Assembly (NCBI RefSeq): GCF_011386835.1
Contig: NC_088804.1
Location: 36,629,549-36,693,548 of the forward strand
Direction: 5' to 3'
Length of the DNA: 64,000 nucleotides
From: Chrysemys picta bellii
Lineage: Eukaryota > Chordata > Testudines > Emydidae
Below the pieces are notes generated by a model that saw nothing but the letters and a program-made list of their open reading frames with translations, ran no database searches and was not told the DNA's origin. Below are positions 20,844-33,956 of the stretch, one piece after another. Numbering within the stretch: position 1 is the first letter of the stretch; each line of letters begins with the position of its first letter. The position numbers were made by a program, and so were the translations under genes.

Positions 20844-23279
20844 ACATTAAATTTCGGAGTACCGAGTTATCAATTTTGGCGCTGGGAAAATAATAACAAA
20901 TAACAGGAATCAATCACCATGTTAACAGGCGAACAGATTCAAAAACTGCCAGGACTTTCTGGTGCTTCATGTAGAGCGACGAAAGCAAAGGGTAAAAGCT
21001 AGCTGTTGCTGGGATGTTTATTCCACGGGCTAGCAAAAACTCTTGAGTAGAGTATAAATTGGACAGGTCTGCTTTCAGTGAGTTGATTGCAGCACTTCCC
21101 AAGGAACAAAGCAAACAAATCCAAGTGATTTGCTCAAGGTAGATGCAAGGGGTCGGAATTCTCATGAGGCCAAATGGAGAGAAGTGTAAGGTAAGGGAAA
21201 CCAAGAGACTATAGCTGTAGAACTGGCTATCGCCCGGGGGTGAGGAGGGGGCAGAATGTATTCGGGAGGGGGACGTGGGTGTGAGAAACTTTAGGGGGAA
21301 AACCCTCACTGCGCACATTTTACCCACAGCAATGAATAACTAGCAGTGCCGATTCCTCCAGACATATCAGATGGTGCTGTACATTTGACTCGAGCTGGCG
21401 CTGTGCATTTTGATGGATTTCTGTTGAGCTTGCACAGCATTATAGAAAGTTGTTGCCATCTGCACGTTAATCCCTTGGCTGCGACGCAGCACGCACATTA
21501 ATGGTAAGCATCAACCGCAGGCGCAGCTTTGCTTTTGCTCTTATTACAATGGATCATACTGTTTTTAGTGAGAGTTGCATGTTGATTTTTTTTAATTGGT
21601 ATTGTGTGGCGGGAGGGGTGTAAACCACTACAGACACAAAGGAGGCGGGGGAGGGGGGGCGCGATCAAAGAAGTTTGAGAGCCACGGCTGTCGAATAAAA
21701 CAGTACAGCACGACTCAGACCAGGATATGGAGGGGGAGGGGGGTTAACTGGGAAATCTGTGGATAATAGCTGTCCCTGACACCATCTGATAATTTGCTAA
21801 GTATTAAGACTGTATGTCAGGGCAGAATTTAGCCCTTTATTTCCCTATAAATCACTACATGCCATGGAGTTATTCTGGTGCTAGTACCAGCTCCTTTTGG
21901 AATACTGGGCCAAATTCTCAGCTGGTGTAAAGTAATGCAACTCTGCTGGAGGCAATGGAGCTATTCTGATTTACACCCCCTGAGGATGGGGACCATTGTG
22001 TGCAATGAGACTGACCAGGTATAGCAGAGAATGACCAAATAAACGCGGGAAGCCAAATTCTGCTCTGTTATACCTGCATGTCCGCACTGAAGGCAATGGT
22101 GCTGTGCAAATTGAAAGCCTCAATCCTGCAGCTGACCGTGTAGGGGCAGCCTATGGGGAAGCCCCATTGAAGTCAGTGGTTCTCTGCTTGGGTGCAACAA
22201 TCTGCCCACACGCTGTCAGTTACCAGGTCTGGGGCTTGACGGATGATATAAGAGTTCAGAGAATTGCCCTAGGTAGCCTCTATGGATGTTGTCTGTAGAA
22301 ACCAGTCTATTTCTATATGTGTGATCCTGAAAGGAAAGGCACAGCCTGATGCAAGGTTATTGAGAGAATTAATTTTAGCAGCTGCATATGTTTAGTTGGA
22401 AACTCTTAACAGAGCATGGCTGCAAGGCTAAACGGGAGCCTGGAAAGAAGTGGGAAATCACTCAGCTATGAACGCCAAGTGTGTCAGAACTTGTCTCACT
22501 TGGACAAGTCCTCCCAGGAGTTGCAAATGATTTGTGCCACTGCCACTCTAGGCAGACATTCCACTGTTGGGGGCTGAGGTTTCCACCAGTGCAACTGAAT
22601 ATAGCCAGGGGCCTGAGACTAGGGAGTTTGGTGAATAATTACCAAATGGAAATGCATACAGGGTTACTGAATATTTGGCATAGTCTATGCAGTGCATCAT
22701 GACTTTATATACGTCGGCTAAGATTTTCAAAGATACCCAAACAATCTGGGCACCCAATTTTCAAAAGACAATTCAAAAGTGTCCAAATGAGTTAAGTGCC
22801 CGGCTCTCATTGTCAGTCGATGGGAGCTGGGTGCCTGAAAAGTTCCCTTAGGAGCTTCTGAAAATCCCACCCTGGCTGCCTAAGCCCCCTAGCTTTGAAA
22901 ATCTCAACCATGTATTTATGCATACATGCCATTTCCTGTGTGAATCTCTTATGACAAGCCAAGTCTTGTGATGTTTTTCATGAGTCATGGGATTTCAGTT
23001 GGATGGCCCACCTCCTGGGAAGGGCTGTGGCAGGAAGCAGACAGAGCTCTCTCCCGCTCCCTCAGGAGTTGGTACCATGCTCGCTGTGGGAGGCAGGAGA
23101 GAGAGAAAGAGCCCAGCAGCTCAGGGTGGCTACCCTCTCCCTTTCACCCTCAAAACAATGGGATAGCTCCTCTACTCCTCCCCCTCCCTCCCTGCAAACA
23201 CCCAGCAGGGAAAGGGACAAGCGGTGCAGTCTCCCCCCTTAGAACTGGAAGAAAGGGGATGAAGAATCCCAGGAGAAAT
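20844..23279. other. Gene-free stretch, scattered decayed palindromes
   Basis: No gene recognised. Decayed relatives of family B (about 21905-21985) and family A (about 22725-22910, with a CTCATTGTCAGTCGATGGGAG centre) are visible. A short G-rich patch lies at about 21640-21665. Confidence 0.4.
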
Positions 23280-23490
23280 AGCATTGAGGTTTGGGGAACA
23301 GAACTGATGTGGGGGCTGGGCAGATGTGGGGGCAGAACTGATGTGAGGGCTGCTGAGGGATGGGTAGAATTGATGTGACAGGCAGCTGTGGCGGTAGAAT
23401 TGATGTGGGGACTGTGAGGGAGATGACTGATCTGGGAGCAGAATTAATTGCTGGGCAGGGGATGGGCATATGTGGGGGTGAGAACTTCTG
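23280..23490 (+). repeat. Degenerate tandem repeat, about 35-45 bp unit
   Basis: The motif AGAATTGATGTG or AGAACTGATGTG followed by a G-rich spacer recurs about five times. Open frames across it on both strands are by-products of the repeat. Confidence 0.6.
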
Positions 23491-24011
23491 CATGGGGGCT
23501 GAAGTCACCGTACTCAATACATTTGGGAGAGTGGGCGACACTGATTGTCACACACATACACAATGCGGGTGGGCAGGGGGGTGTTCAAAAAGACAGACCC
23601 CAAAACACAGTATAATCTTTATTTTGAAAAAACCTCATGGGTTTGGGGGTCTGACTCAAGATTTTTGAACGTTCGGGGTTGGCAGTACTGGATATTCTTT
23701 TCTGTCATGTTATCTTTCCTCTCTTTACTACCTCGCTGACTTTAACTGGCATTTCTAATACAAAACTTGGAGAGAGGCATAGATTAAAAAGTAAAATTTA
23801 AATGCAAAAGACCAATCTGATTTGGATTTACATCCAGTGGTTGGCTCTGAATTAATCATCTTTCTCATATAAAAATCAACATTTCCTAATTATTCCAGTA
23901 AATGTCCATTAATCTAATTAATTGCTTTCTTTAATAGCAGGACATTGCTGCTCAACTGAGAATTCAATATAGCCTGTTCCATCAATGTTTGTCTTTGTTT
24001 ATATTATAAGG

Positions 24012-24345
24012 CAGGGGTCGGCAATGTTTGGCACGCGGCTAGCCAGGGTAAGCACCCTGGCGGGCCGGGCCAGTTTATTTACCTGCTGACGCGGCAGGTT
24101 CAGCCGATCGCGGCCCCCACTCACCGCGGTTCGCCGTCCTGGGCCAATGGGGGCGGCGGGAAGCGGCGCGGGCGAGGGATGTGCTGGCCGTGGCTTCCTG
24201 CCGCCCCCATTGGCCCGGGACGGCGAACTGCGGCCCATGGGGGCTGCAATCGGCCGAACCTGCCATGTCATCAGGTAAATAAACTGGTCCGGCCTGCCAG
24301 GGTGCTTACCCTGGTGAGCCGCGTGCCAAACATTGCTGACCCCTG
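24012..24345. mobile_element. hAT-type palindromic MITE (CpG-rich body)
   Basis: 334 bp with terminal inverted repeats starting CAGGGGTCGGCAATG and CAGGGGTCAGCAATG. Flanked by the perfect 8-bp duplication TTATAAGG (24004-24011, 24346-24353). The whole element is close to a palindrome. Its CpG-rich centre carries a CCAAT box on each strand (GGCCAATGGGGG and its complement). Non-coding. Confidence 0.92.
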
Positions 24346-24353
24346 TTATAAGG

Positions 24354-26971
24354 TATGTATAGTAAATGAAACTTTATATACTTCTTCCCTGTTTAGAGAT
24401 GGCGTGTCAAAAGTTTAGATGGGAAATGTGTCTGATTTGGATAATATTTACAGATTGTCATCAAAGCACAATAAAAGATATTACATATGACAGACATTTG
24501 TTTATAACCTGCATCTTTCTGATCTCAAGTTGGGTACCCAAAAATTGAATCGCTGTTCACTTCTGAAAATCTGGGCCTAAATAAGTAAAGGTTGGCAGCA
24601 AAGCAACAATTTCCTTTACAGGGAAAACTGTTTAGCAGAGCAAAATGTGTCTAACTGATCTAAATGTTCTCTTAGGAAATGAAACCTAAAGCTAAGGCAG
24701 TGACAAGAGCTTTTATATTTTGTATTCAGTTTGGAAATGAAAGTGGAATCTGTGCAAATATGAATAGTTTTCCTTTTAAAATAAACACCCTTCCGAGCAT
24801 CCTGTTTCTTATCAGCGATATTGTTGAACACCTCTTCAAACTTTGTAACAACCTGATGTCTTAGGCACATCCAGTTGTGTTGGACACTCGCACCCTATGC
24901 AAGAGAGAGTTGCCTGATTATAGAAAACATTAATTACTTGCTAGGCTGTCAGAAACTGAACAAAGGAAATCAGCATGAGTCTCTAATGCTTCATGCTTCA
25001 TGATTATCTGTAATGCACGGCTTTTTGAAATGCAGCATTCTGCTGAGAGATGTGACCAGCCAGTTTTGCTGTTTGGAAAAAAACCAAAACCTTCTTGTCA
25101 AGATGGCAAATGGGAAACCAGCCTCTGAAATGCTGAAAATTCTAACTTTTCGGACCTGAATAAGAAACAAAGCATTTTGTCCTGCTTTTATGACAATCAG
25201 GCTCTTGTTTAATCATCCAATCTTTGGATATACTGAGTCAGTGACTATTCTAATAGCAATATATTAGTTAATCCTTATGGAACATGTTGCGAAATTCCGC
25301 CTAGAAAACAATTCAAGGTTTAATGGCTACCGGAGAAAAGCTGATGTTAAACTTTCTTGCTGTTCTAGAGTAAAAGAAATGTGGGTGTTTTCTCTCCTGA
25401 TTTTTTTTCTGAAATTAATCTTCTGACAAGAGCACACCTGGTTATTTCAGGCATCCTCAATCATACAAGGTGATTTTTAGATGGGTTTCATTATGAAATG
25501 CATTCTAAATTCTCTTTGTGCAGATGGATGTTAGGAAGCGTAAAATCCTCCCACACAATAGGAAACAAAGGGAAAAAGAGCTATTAATTATGAAGATCCG
25601 ATTCAGCTTCACATAATTCTGTGAATGTGTATGTTTAAGCCAGTCTGCAAGCTGATAATAAACTTCTCTTTAATGCTGTATGAGGTAGTAAAATATCTCA
25701 AAGTGAAAAAAATGTGATATGTGTGAGAATTACACTGAATTGTTCCCCAGTTGCATCACTGAAATATTGTCACTCAAAAATAAAAGAGGAGAAGAAGAAG
25801 CAAATAGATGAATATTAGATAAAAGAACGGGCCGTACAGATTGAATTCTGAGTTCTTATTTAAAGCTGGTTGAAAAATGAAAACCTATGTGGAAATTTTG
25901 AACTTGTTTTCCTTTTAAAGTCTTTGAAATGGACCCATTTTTCATTGTTTTGAACAACCAGGTTCTTGATAAACAAAACATCTTGATAGAGTAAAGGCCC
26001 AAATTTTCACAAATGATGAAACATTTTGACAATGTCAACAATCTTTTGTGGAAGGGAAAAATGATTTTCAAAAAATGGCTGGGTTTGGATTAAAAACAAC
26101 AACAACAAAACCCCATCCCTTTTCATTCAAAAATTTCAACTCGCTCTGTCTTATTAGTTCAAAATGCTACATGCTCAGTTTGCGCGTTCCTAAACTGTCA
26201 CTTTGTGCTCATGTTCTTTATAGAGTTAGGCCCTGATCTTCAAAGGAGTTTAGATGCCTTACTCCCACTGATTTCTTTGTGGATCTGGGTCTACCATTTC
26301 AACAGCAACAATCACAGAATCCAGCATTAAAGTGGCAACCACAGAATCAAGAACTAAGAGGGCAATGCAAAAGAATATATGATCAGCACTGACATGCGGG
26401 CTTCAGTGCCTTTATATGGAGTCAATATTCTGCTTCACATTTAATATGTAATATTTAAGTATGCCAAGAGACCTATGTGCTTCCTTAATACATAATATCT
26501 GAGAGGCAAAGATGTAGTACTACAGGAGGTTTAAGGCCACCATTGCCATTCGGATCTGACCCTAAACCAAATGTAAGGTTTTGATTTCAACTTGATTGTG
26601 CCAAAGTTCTTTGGGCTGTCCTTGCAAGATTTGAACCGCCAAATAGTGCCAGCAATGGCTCATTTGCCCAATGAACTACAGCCTTTACACAGGTGTGCTC
26701 AACTCATTAAATAGCACTAATTCATGTAGCCCTCATTCAGAGCTGTACCCGGGGCAAGCAAGCATATTTGCAGCCCCAGAAGAGACACCGGGGGGGTCGT
26801 GCAGGGTCCTGTGCCCCCCCAGACTTCTGTCTTCCATTTAGCACAGAGGTTTTCAAACTGTGGGGCATGCTTTTGCCAGGATCCGCCTCTTGCCAGGACC
26901 CGGCAGATCGGAAGCTGGCAGGAGCCGCCTGGCTCACTTGGCCCCTGGCTCTCCACGCTGTGGGAGCTGGG
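24354..26971. other. Gene-free stretch, AT-rich
   Basis: No supported gene. AT-rich from 24360 to 26700. A weak family-A-like half (GATCTTCAAAGGAGTTTAGATGCC region) lies at about 26232-26290, and a hAT-like end CAGAGGTTTTCAAACTG at 26843. Confidence 0.4.
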
Positions 26972-27128
26972 CAGTGCTTAATCTGTAATGAAAGAGGTGC
27001 CAAGGCTCAAGCAATTAGGTGCCGAGGCTCAAACAATTTTTTTTTTACTTTCATAACTGATGCAGCAAGCGCAGGGATGCCAGGGGTATGAACTGCCACA
27101 AACAGCGCTGGCACAAATATAAGCACTG
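26972..27128. mobile_element. hAT-type MITE, CAGTGCTTA ends
   Basis: 157 bp, ends CAGTGCTTAATCTGTAATG and, inverted, CAGTGCTTATATTTGTGCC. Perfect 8-bp duplication GAGCTGGG at 26964-26971 and 27129-27136. Contains a T-run and no coding sequence. Confidence 0.88.
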
Positions 27129-27136
27129 GAGCTGGG

Positions 27137-30100
27137 ACGCTGACTGGCTACCCGGCAGCCCTCCCTGCCCTGTTCCCCGAGCCGGGCCACCTCTGCATGG
27201 CCGGGCACTCCCCAGACAGAGCAGAGAGCCCAGCTCTGAGCTGCACCCCTGACATGCTCTTGCCTCTCCAAATAAACACTGATGGATTACCCTGTCTCTT
27301 ATCCTTTTGCTGCCTGAAGCAGTGGAATAAGTTAACAGTGAAAGGGATCCGGACACCAGCACTGCAGTAGTGGGATCAGTCCAGGAGATGAGCATGCTCA
27401 ATGTCCCACCTCTCCCTCACCCACCTCACAGGAAAACATTTATGGGAATGAACTTGCTCTTGTACCTAGGACTTCCTTCCATGCAGCCCCTTATACCTTT
27501 AACTATCCTCTGTAGCCTGGTCCACTATGTCTCATTTCTCTCTTTTAAATGTACTTCTTCCTGAAGTCCTATAAATCCGTCTACAGAGAAGGGTTAAAAT
27601 GGATGGCTTGAAAAAATAAAATCCAAACAAACATTGTGAAACAAATAAGACACAACAACAAGATCACACCAAATCACTCTATTTCCCCCCATCTTTCCAT
27701 TTAAAATGTAAGCTTTTGGGGGCAAGGACTTTAACTTCTGATGTATGTGTTGCACCTAGTAAACGGCTGCTGCTGTACGTATAAACAATTAATGGCCAAA
27801 TCTTATGCTCCCGACTCAGGCTGAAATTACATTGATTTCAGTGGGAGATTTATATGGGAGAAGAGAGCAGGACTGGGTCTTATGTAGAGAAAGTTTCTAC
27901 AAAGTTATTGGGAATGCATGATCCGAGTGATTTCTCTCCCCCCCCCCCCCGCCCCCCCAGGTTCTATTTATGGGCCCAATTTTGCAAACACTTACCAATG
28001 GGACTACACACAGTAGTAAACATTATCCTCAGGAATATATAGTTTCAAGATCACGTGCTATGATTTAATTTTTTCTGAAGTAACCCTTGGTTCTGAACAT
28101 TCCATGCAAAGACAAACTGCTTATCAAAAACCAACTTCTAATTATAAATCAATGACTAATCAATTAGATCACTGAGAATTTCAAAAATCTTTAAAATACA
28201 GGAATTAAATCTTCACAGGTAAAATGATGTGGATTAATATTTGACATTTCCTGTTGCCCTCTTTATCTTACATATAAGGGCATGTCTGAATTCTCTCCTG
28301 ACCTAGTTTCTAGGACATTTGCTATATACGATTTTTTCCCCCGGGTCTGTGAGAGATTTATTTGCTGGAAGAAGACTGAGGATATGGTCAACTGTCTCCT
28401 GCTACTTGGGACAAAGCATCAATTTACTTGGCCAGGCTACAGACCCCCTTGTAAGTTTCATGCTAACAGGGATCTTATTTGCATACCTTTCTATGCATTA
28501 TATTTGGATTATATATGCTGAAATACATACAATTATGTTTTTTAAAATTGTTAATTGGAACACTTGCTCCAAGACAAAGAATGAGTTGTAATGTATTTTC
28601 CCTTTTCTCCAACTGAGTCTTGATCTATTAGCTTGGATCTTCCTTTCCATGAATATATGTATACTAGCTCTTTTCAGCATGATGGAATAAGGCTAGATCC
28701 CATAATGAGACGTGCCTGTGTTCAGTGCTTCTGGATTATGAAAGGAGCTGACCTGTGTTTAAGTTATAGATCGAATCCTGCATCGTCCTTTTAGTTTGGG
28801 TGAAAAGGGTTTTAAACTAAAACAAGAACAGTATTTCTGTAACACAGTGATTCCGAACTGTTTATCTTATTTTACAACACACTGGTTAGGAGATCCCTCC
28901 TGGTACATTGTGACATGAGGGTGTGGAAGCAGAGAGAGTTTTTCTCCGACAAGGGATTTAACCATGTCACTGAGTTCCAGTCTGAGTATTTGGAGGGGGC
29001 TCCAGCTAAGCCTTTTTCCTCTCACTCCCCCCTTCTTTTAGTGGTGTCCTGGGGCACACAAAGGGTTAATGACTCAGGGCAAGGGCTAGGGGGAAAACAT
29101 CCCTCTGTTAATTGGGGATGAGGGCCAGCTGGAGATCATTATAAATTTCTAGAGGCTGTGGCCTTCTGTAAAGCACAGAGCTCTGGGGGTGAGGATGAGG
29201 ATGAGGGTTGGGTCACAAGAAATTTAGCTCTCAGTGATGATAGATCGGAAAGAGGAGAAGGTTTCTATCCATACTGAGCTCGAGCTACAGGGAAATTAGA
29301 GATGGTGTTCCCTGTTAATCCAAAGGGTTCTAACCAGCTGCTCCTAGAGTGTTTATTAGTATAAGGATTTCATTGATTCTTACTGTATGTTGGAGAAACA
29401 TACTGGGCCCAGGATCTTTAAAAAGCATCAAATTGCTGCTGTGATGTAATGGGCTGCCATAGGACCTTTACTTTCATAATGGATAGTTAGGGCTTGGTTG
29501 TGTCTGGAATGAGGGGCAGGCACATAGAGTGCTCCCCAACACGCGCATGGCTTAGGGGACTTGGAAAAGCCGTGTCCTTGAATGTGAGAGTGTGAGGGCT
29601 CTGGAAAGCTACTGCCTACCACAGCACAAAGGGAGTGGGAATGACAGCCCTACCTCATCTGCGACAAAGTGACTGTGCGCCATAGAGCCCCAGGAGGCAA
29701 ATTTGCCTGAGAATTTCTGCTGGAGAAGTACAACTGCCTCTTCATTGCAGCCCTATGGCTGAAGAGCCCACACTGACCCCTTAAGGTTCTTCTGGGACTG
29801 TTAAACTTGTTTATATTCCTGCCCCTACGATTAACCAGACTGAAATGTACTCTCAGCTTTTTAAAGTCTCCACTGTCAGGCCAAACGACCCAATGCAGCT
29901 TTTCATGTGTTTGTGGTTCTCCATGCTTCAGAGCAGCTGAAAGGAAGGGGCAGCCTAAATCTAGAACATGGCGATTGGCGCCTGTAGTTAGGAATGAAAG
30001 CAACAGTGTATCCATCCTAGATACAAGTTCTACATTACACGAGTACCTGTTAGTTTGGCATGTGACTGTTTTGAGGGTTCATTCTTCTGGCTATTGTTGG

Positions 30101-31436
30101 ACTACAGTGAGCAGCGTGTTCTGGATTGCTCAGAGAAAAGGAGCTTAGAAGGGTAACTTATGGAGACAAGTATACAAAAAGATCTGTAGGTGATGCAGAG
30201 GACAGATGGTATAAAGGTGTTATGTTTCTAATACAAAAGGGGCAAAGAGAAGCTGAGGAAGGAATCAGAGGAACACAAAGGAGCTGTCTTTATGCAAAGA
30301 GTAGTGAGTATGGGGAATACACTTCCAAGTACAGGACTAGCAAGTGTAGCCAGCCTTGAAAAGGGGCTCGACAAGTCCTTAGCTGGTATCTAATATTAAC
30401 TGAGTAGCACAGAAGTATGTAAATGCAATTCATATACGAGCGGACGAGAATATCCGGATGGTGGGAGTTCTCTTGCTCTTATTTGAAGAAAGAATCCGAT
30501 TTAGACCTCCTGACTGCTAGCTTACTTCAGTCATAAGGCAACAGCTTGGAGGTTAAATGATTGTAGGATACAACTGGCTGCCGTAAGCCAAAGAATGGAA
30601 ATAGACATAGAAGGATCCCCAGATTTCCTTATATCACCACAGCATTCAGCGTTGTCATGTCTCACCCTCCCTCATGCAAGTTGTCCATGTAATGGTCATT
30701 CTATTCAGAAAAATGAAAGAAAATACATTTATTTTACTTTACATTTTATCTTGATTCAATATGAACCAATCAAACCTCTAAATTCCATTTTTCCTAGACA
30801 GCAGTTAATGCCAGTAACATCCCTCTTCTAGGGAAGGGGTTATCTGTTCTATAATCCCTCCCTGTGTGGCACACATGGCACTAGGTGGCCCTAAAGCAGC
30901 AGTAGCAAGACCTACAAGAGGGCAACCAGGCTTTTTTAAGCAGCCCAGGAAATACAGTGGGGGCTTAAGGGAAGCTGGTTTCAAAAGTGCTTCCCCACCT
31001 GAGATTTTGATGGAGAGTCTCCACTATCGGGGTAGCGGAGATGCTTCGGTGTCACTGAAATACAGAGAGAAGGGAAGAAAAAGGAGAGGATTAGTCCCAT
31101 TGACCTGTATTTGCCTAACAGGAGCCCTAGATGTCAATTATAATTGTGCCTTTCATATGGGGCTGGAATAAAATATTCCATGGACAGAATATTGCATCAC
31201 TGCCTGCTATAGGATTTCTTACACCTGAAGCATCTGTCAGAGACAGATGGACCTTGGTCAGATCCAGTCTGGTAATTCATATGCTACCGAGAATAAGAAC
31301 TCCCCTTGCAATCCCCTGTAAGGAAACAGTGCTATAACATAAGAGTATTTTCCTTCACGATATTCCCACTTAGTATTATTATTTGCATTGCAGTAGAACC
31401 TTGAGACCCCAACTGAGCTGAGGGTACTGTTGTGCT
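27137..31436. other. Gene-free stretch, no recognised feature
   Basis: No ORF with family resemblance. A poly-C tract lies at about 27938-27958. Otherwise ordinary intergenic DNA as far as I can see. Confidence 0.4.
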
Positions 31437-31621
31437 AGGCATTGTATCTCTGAGTGCTTTACAAAGGAGGTACCGTTATCCCCATTTTAAAAGATGGGGA
31501 AACTGAGGCACAGTGAGGGGGGGGGGAATTGACTCACCCAGAAGACCAGTGGCACAGCTGGGAATAGAACCTAAGTCTCTTGAGTTGTCTAGTGCTCTCT
31601 CCACTAGGCAACATTGCCTCC
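31437..31621 (-). mobile_element. MIR-like SINE
   Basis: On the minus strand: AGTGGAGAGAGCACTAGAC (A-box side), GTTCTATTCCCAGC (B-box side), GCCTCAGTTTCCCCATC and AATGGGGATAACGG, in MIR order. A G-run (minus strand C-run) interrupts the core. Confidence 0.65.
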
Positions 31622-33037
31622 CCATTCCATCGAAGGCTCTAGTCAGGCAAACACAGTTCAGTGGGACATCCCACAAACATGTGTTTGCAGGTTCAGGCCC
31701 TGGGTTAGCTCTTCTCTCTGCTTTTCCCTTGATATACGAATTCAGTTCCTTTAATATATTAGGAACAGTATCCCCTACCACTAATTAAAACACATCCACA
31801 AAAGAATCCATGCTTGAATGTTGCTGAAATTAAATACAGTCTTGTGTTTTCATTAACTAAATGAATATCGTGAGGTCTCTGATTACAAAGACCAGGCAGT
31901 GGGTACAATTGGAAACTCCTGTTAAACTCTTAGACAGTCTTGGTGATCTGTGTTCCAGTGAGAGCCTGGAAGGAGCCACTTGGCTAAGAAGCTCTCTTGA
32001 AAAAAAAAAAGCTCCCAAACCTAGTAGAAGCTTGATTATTCAACAGAGAAATCACTTAGGAAAAATGAATGCTTCTGTGGGCTCGTTTTGTTTCCGGAGA
32101 CTTTCTTTGCTGATTGCTCTCACTCTCTGAATAAAATGAGGGAATCACATAAATAAATATTGGCAACCCTCAGAGCTGCTTTTTTATCCAGCGCCCAGCA
32201 AGTAAACAGCTGTGATTATGCCAGCTTTTCCAAATGATCGGCCCTAGAGGAGCTTGTTCAACAGCTCCTTGGAGCTCTAATTAAAATATATCCTCTCCTG
32301 ACCCAGGCAAATTAGAATATAGCAAGCACACAGCCAGTTTCTAATGGACAGCTGCAGGTACTGACATTCCCACCTCTCGCTTCTACCTATCCATATATAT
32401 CCCCCTTAATCTAGCCTCTCCCCTCTCTCTCTGGAGAGAGTAACATCAGAACTAGCATAGAACAATGGTTCAGTTGTAATTGGCTTGTGTACAAGGATAA
32501 GGGGAGATTTCTTGTATGTTTTTCTACCACCATAGGACACCATTGCCCATCCTTGCATCCCACACGGGGCCAGCCACAATATAGAGCTAATATGGGATTT
32601 GAATGTCCTATTAAGATCCCTGCCTTTCAAAAACTAGGACCACGGTCCCTACTAGCAGATGGCCTTTAAGTTATTGCCGGTTCAGAGAATGGGTAATATA
32701 AGCTTCAGAAGGTTGTGGGGGAAAGGTGCTTGCAATGGCAGAGTGCAGTTAAGGATGGAAATATACAGGGGTCTATATTTGACTTCCGTGCATTTCTGGG
32801 GCCTGCAGTTCATGACAGCAAAAATGTTGAAAGGTAAGATGCCACGGTCAAGCCAATCTGGTGGATTGCTCTTCCCACCATTCTTATGTGCTGGTGGTAA
32901 AAAGGATGAATAATCTTTTTCTGTCTCTCTTTATAATACTCTGTTTTACACCTCTGAATAACACAATAGGCTTAATGCAGCGTGCCGAATGACAGGGACG
33001 GAAGAGAGATTGCTGCAGCAGAAAGAAGAACATTTAG
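31622..33037. other. Gene-free stretch, no recognised feature
   Basis: No supported ORF and no repeat ends. Confidence 0.4.
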
Positions 33038-33103
33038 GCCCAGACCCCTAGAGGTATTTAGGTGCCTAACTCCCATTAATACCTTTGAGGATCTGGGCCT
33101 TAA
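33038..33103. repeat. Short palindromic repeat, family A (partial)
   Basis: GGCCCAGACCCCTAGAGGTATTT at left and CCTTTGAGGATCTGGGCC at right, around TAGGTGCCTAACTCCCATT. One arm is shortened relative to 18297-18382. A decayed family-B copy follows directly (about 33111-33190). Confidence 0.55.
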
Positions 33104-33919
33104 AGCCTTCTCCTCAACTGGTGTAAACTGGGAATGGTGCGTTGATTTCAATAAAGCTGTGCTGGTTTCCACCAGCTGAGGATCTGACTCTGATGCTCCA
33201 TCTTTTGGCATCCCGCAGGCAGCATGAAACTATCTACCTTAAAACAGTCCCGTCTAGGACCAGTGTTTTCCTTCTAAAACAGAGTAGAATTCTGTTTCTC
33301 ATTTCATTTTTACTGATTATTGAAGAGACTCGTATTTGAAAAGTAGTTTCTCCCCTTCAGTAAGGACCTATCTGTTCCTTCTACAACATTGCTTCAGTGG
33401 AACTAGGTCTCTTTACAGCAGCTTAGAATCTAGCCCATTGAAAAATATAGTTCTTTGCACCATATTGTTTATCTGCTATGTTCCTGTAACGAAGATACGT
33501 CAAGAAAGAAGTAATTTGCAAGTGAAATTTGTAATTAGAAAATCTTAACACATTTGCTTATCAGTCAGTCCTCCTGCCTGATGATTAACGGAAATAAAAG
33601 GCTCACCATATGTTTTATCGGCTTTTTCCTTTCATTAATGGAGTCAAGTAATCTTCAGTGTTTATTGCACTATATCCATAAGTTTGGGATTGGGGAAAAA
33701 TATCCTTTATTGAGATAGCACGTCTTCTGGCAAACTGCATTTCCTCATGTGGTTCCATTTGCAAGCAAGCAGAAAAATGAACTCAGGAGACACAGAATTT
33801 AGAATTTATCTGGTCTAATCCTTGTTCATCTTTGTGGTTGAAAGGGACAGAAACATTAGGCTGATTAAAAAACAAGCTATGAAAAGCTCAGCAAAGTTTT
33901 TGTTATAATAAAAGTTCAT

Positions 33920-33944
33920 TCAGACTAACACGGCTACCCCTCTG
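33920..33944 (+). mobile_element. 25-bp fragment of a retroposon 3' end with 12-bp duplication
   Basis: The insert is the last 25 bases or so of the element found at 38016-38225 and 55896-56114 (CAGACTAACACGGCTACCCC plus the following TCTG). ATAAAAGTTCAT occurs directly on both sides (33908-33919, 33945-33956), a 12-bp target duplication. The shared GATA makes the right boundary ambiguous by up to three bases. It reads as an extremely 5'-truncated retroposition. Confidence 0.8.
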
Positions 33945-33956
33945 ATAAAAGTTCAT

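Noticed and set aside
23239..23668. Frames of about 100 codons on both strands
   Set aside because: They cross a degenerate tandem repeat; no family resemblance.
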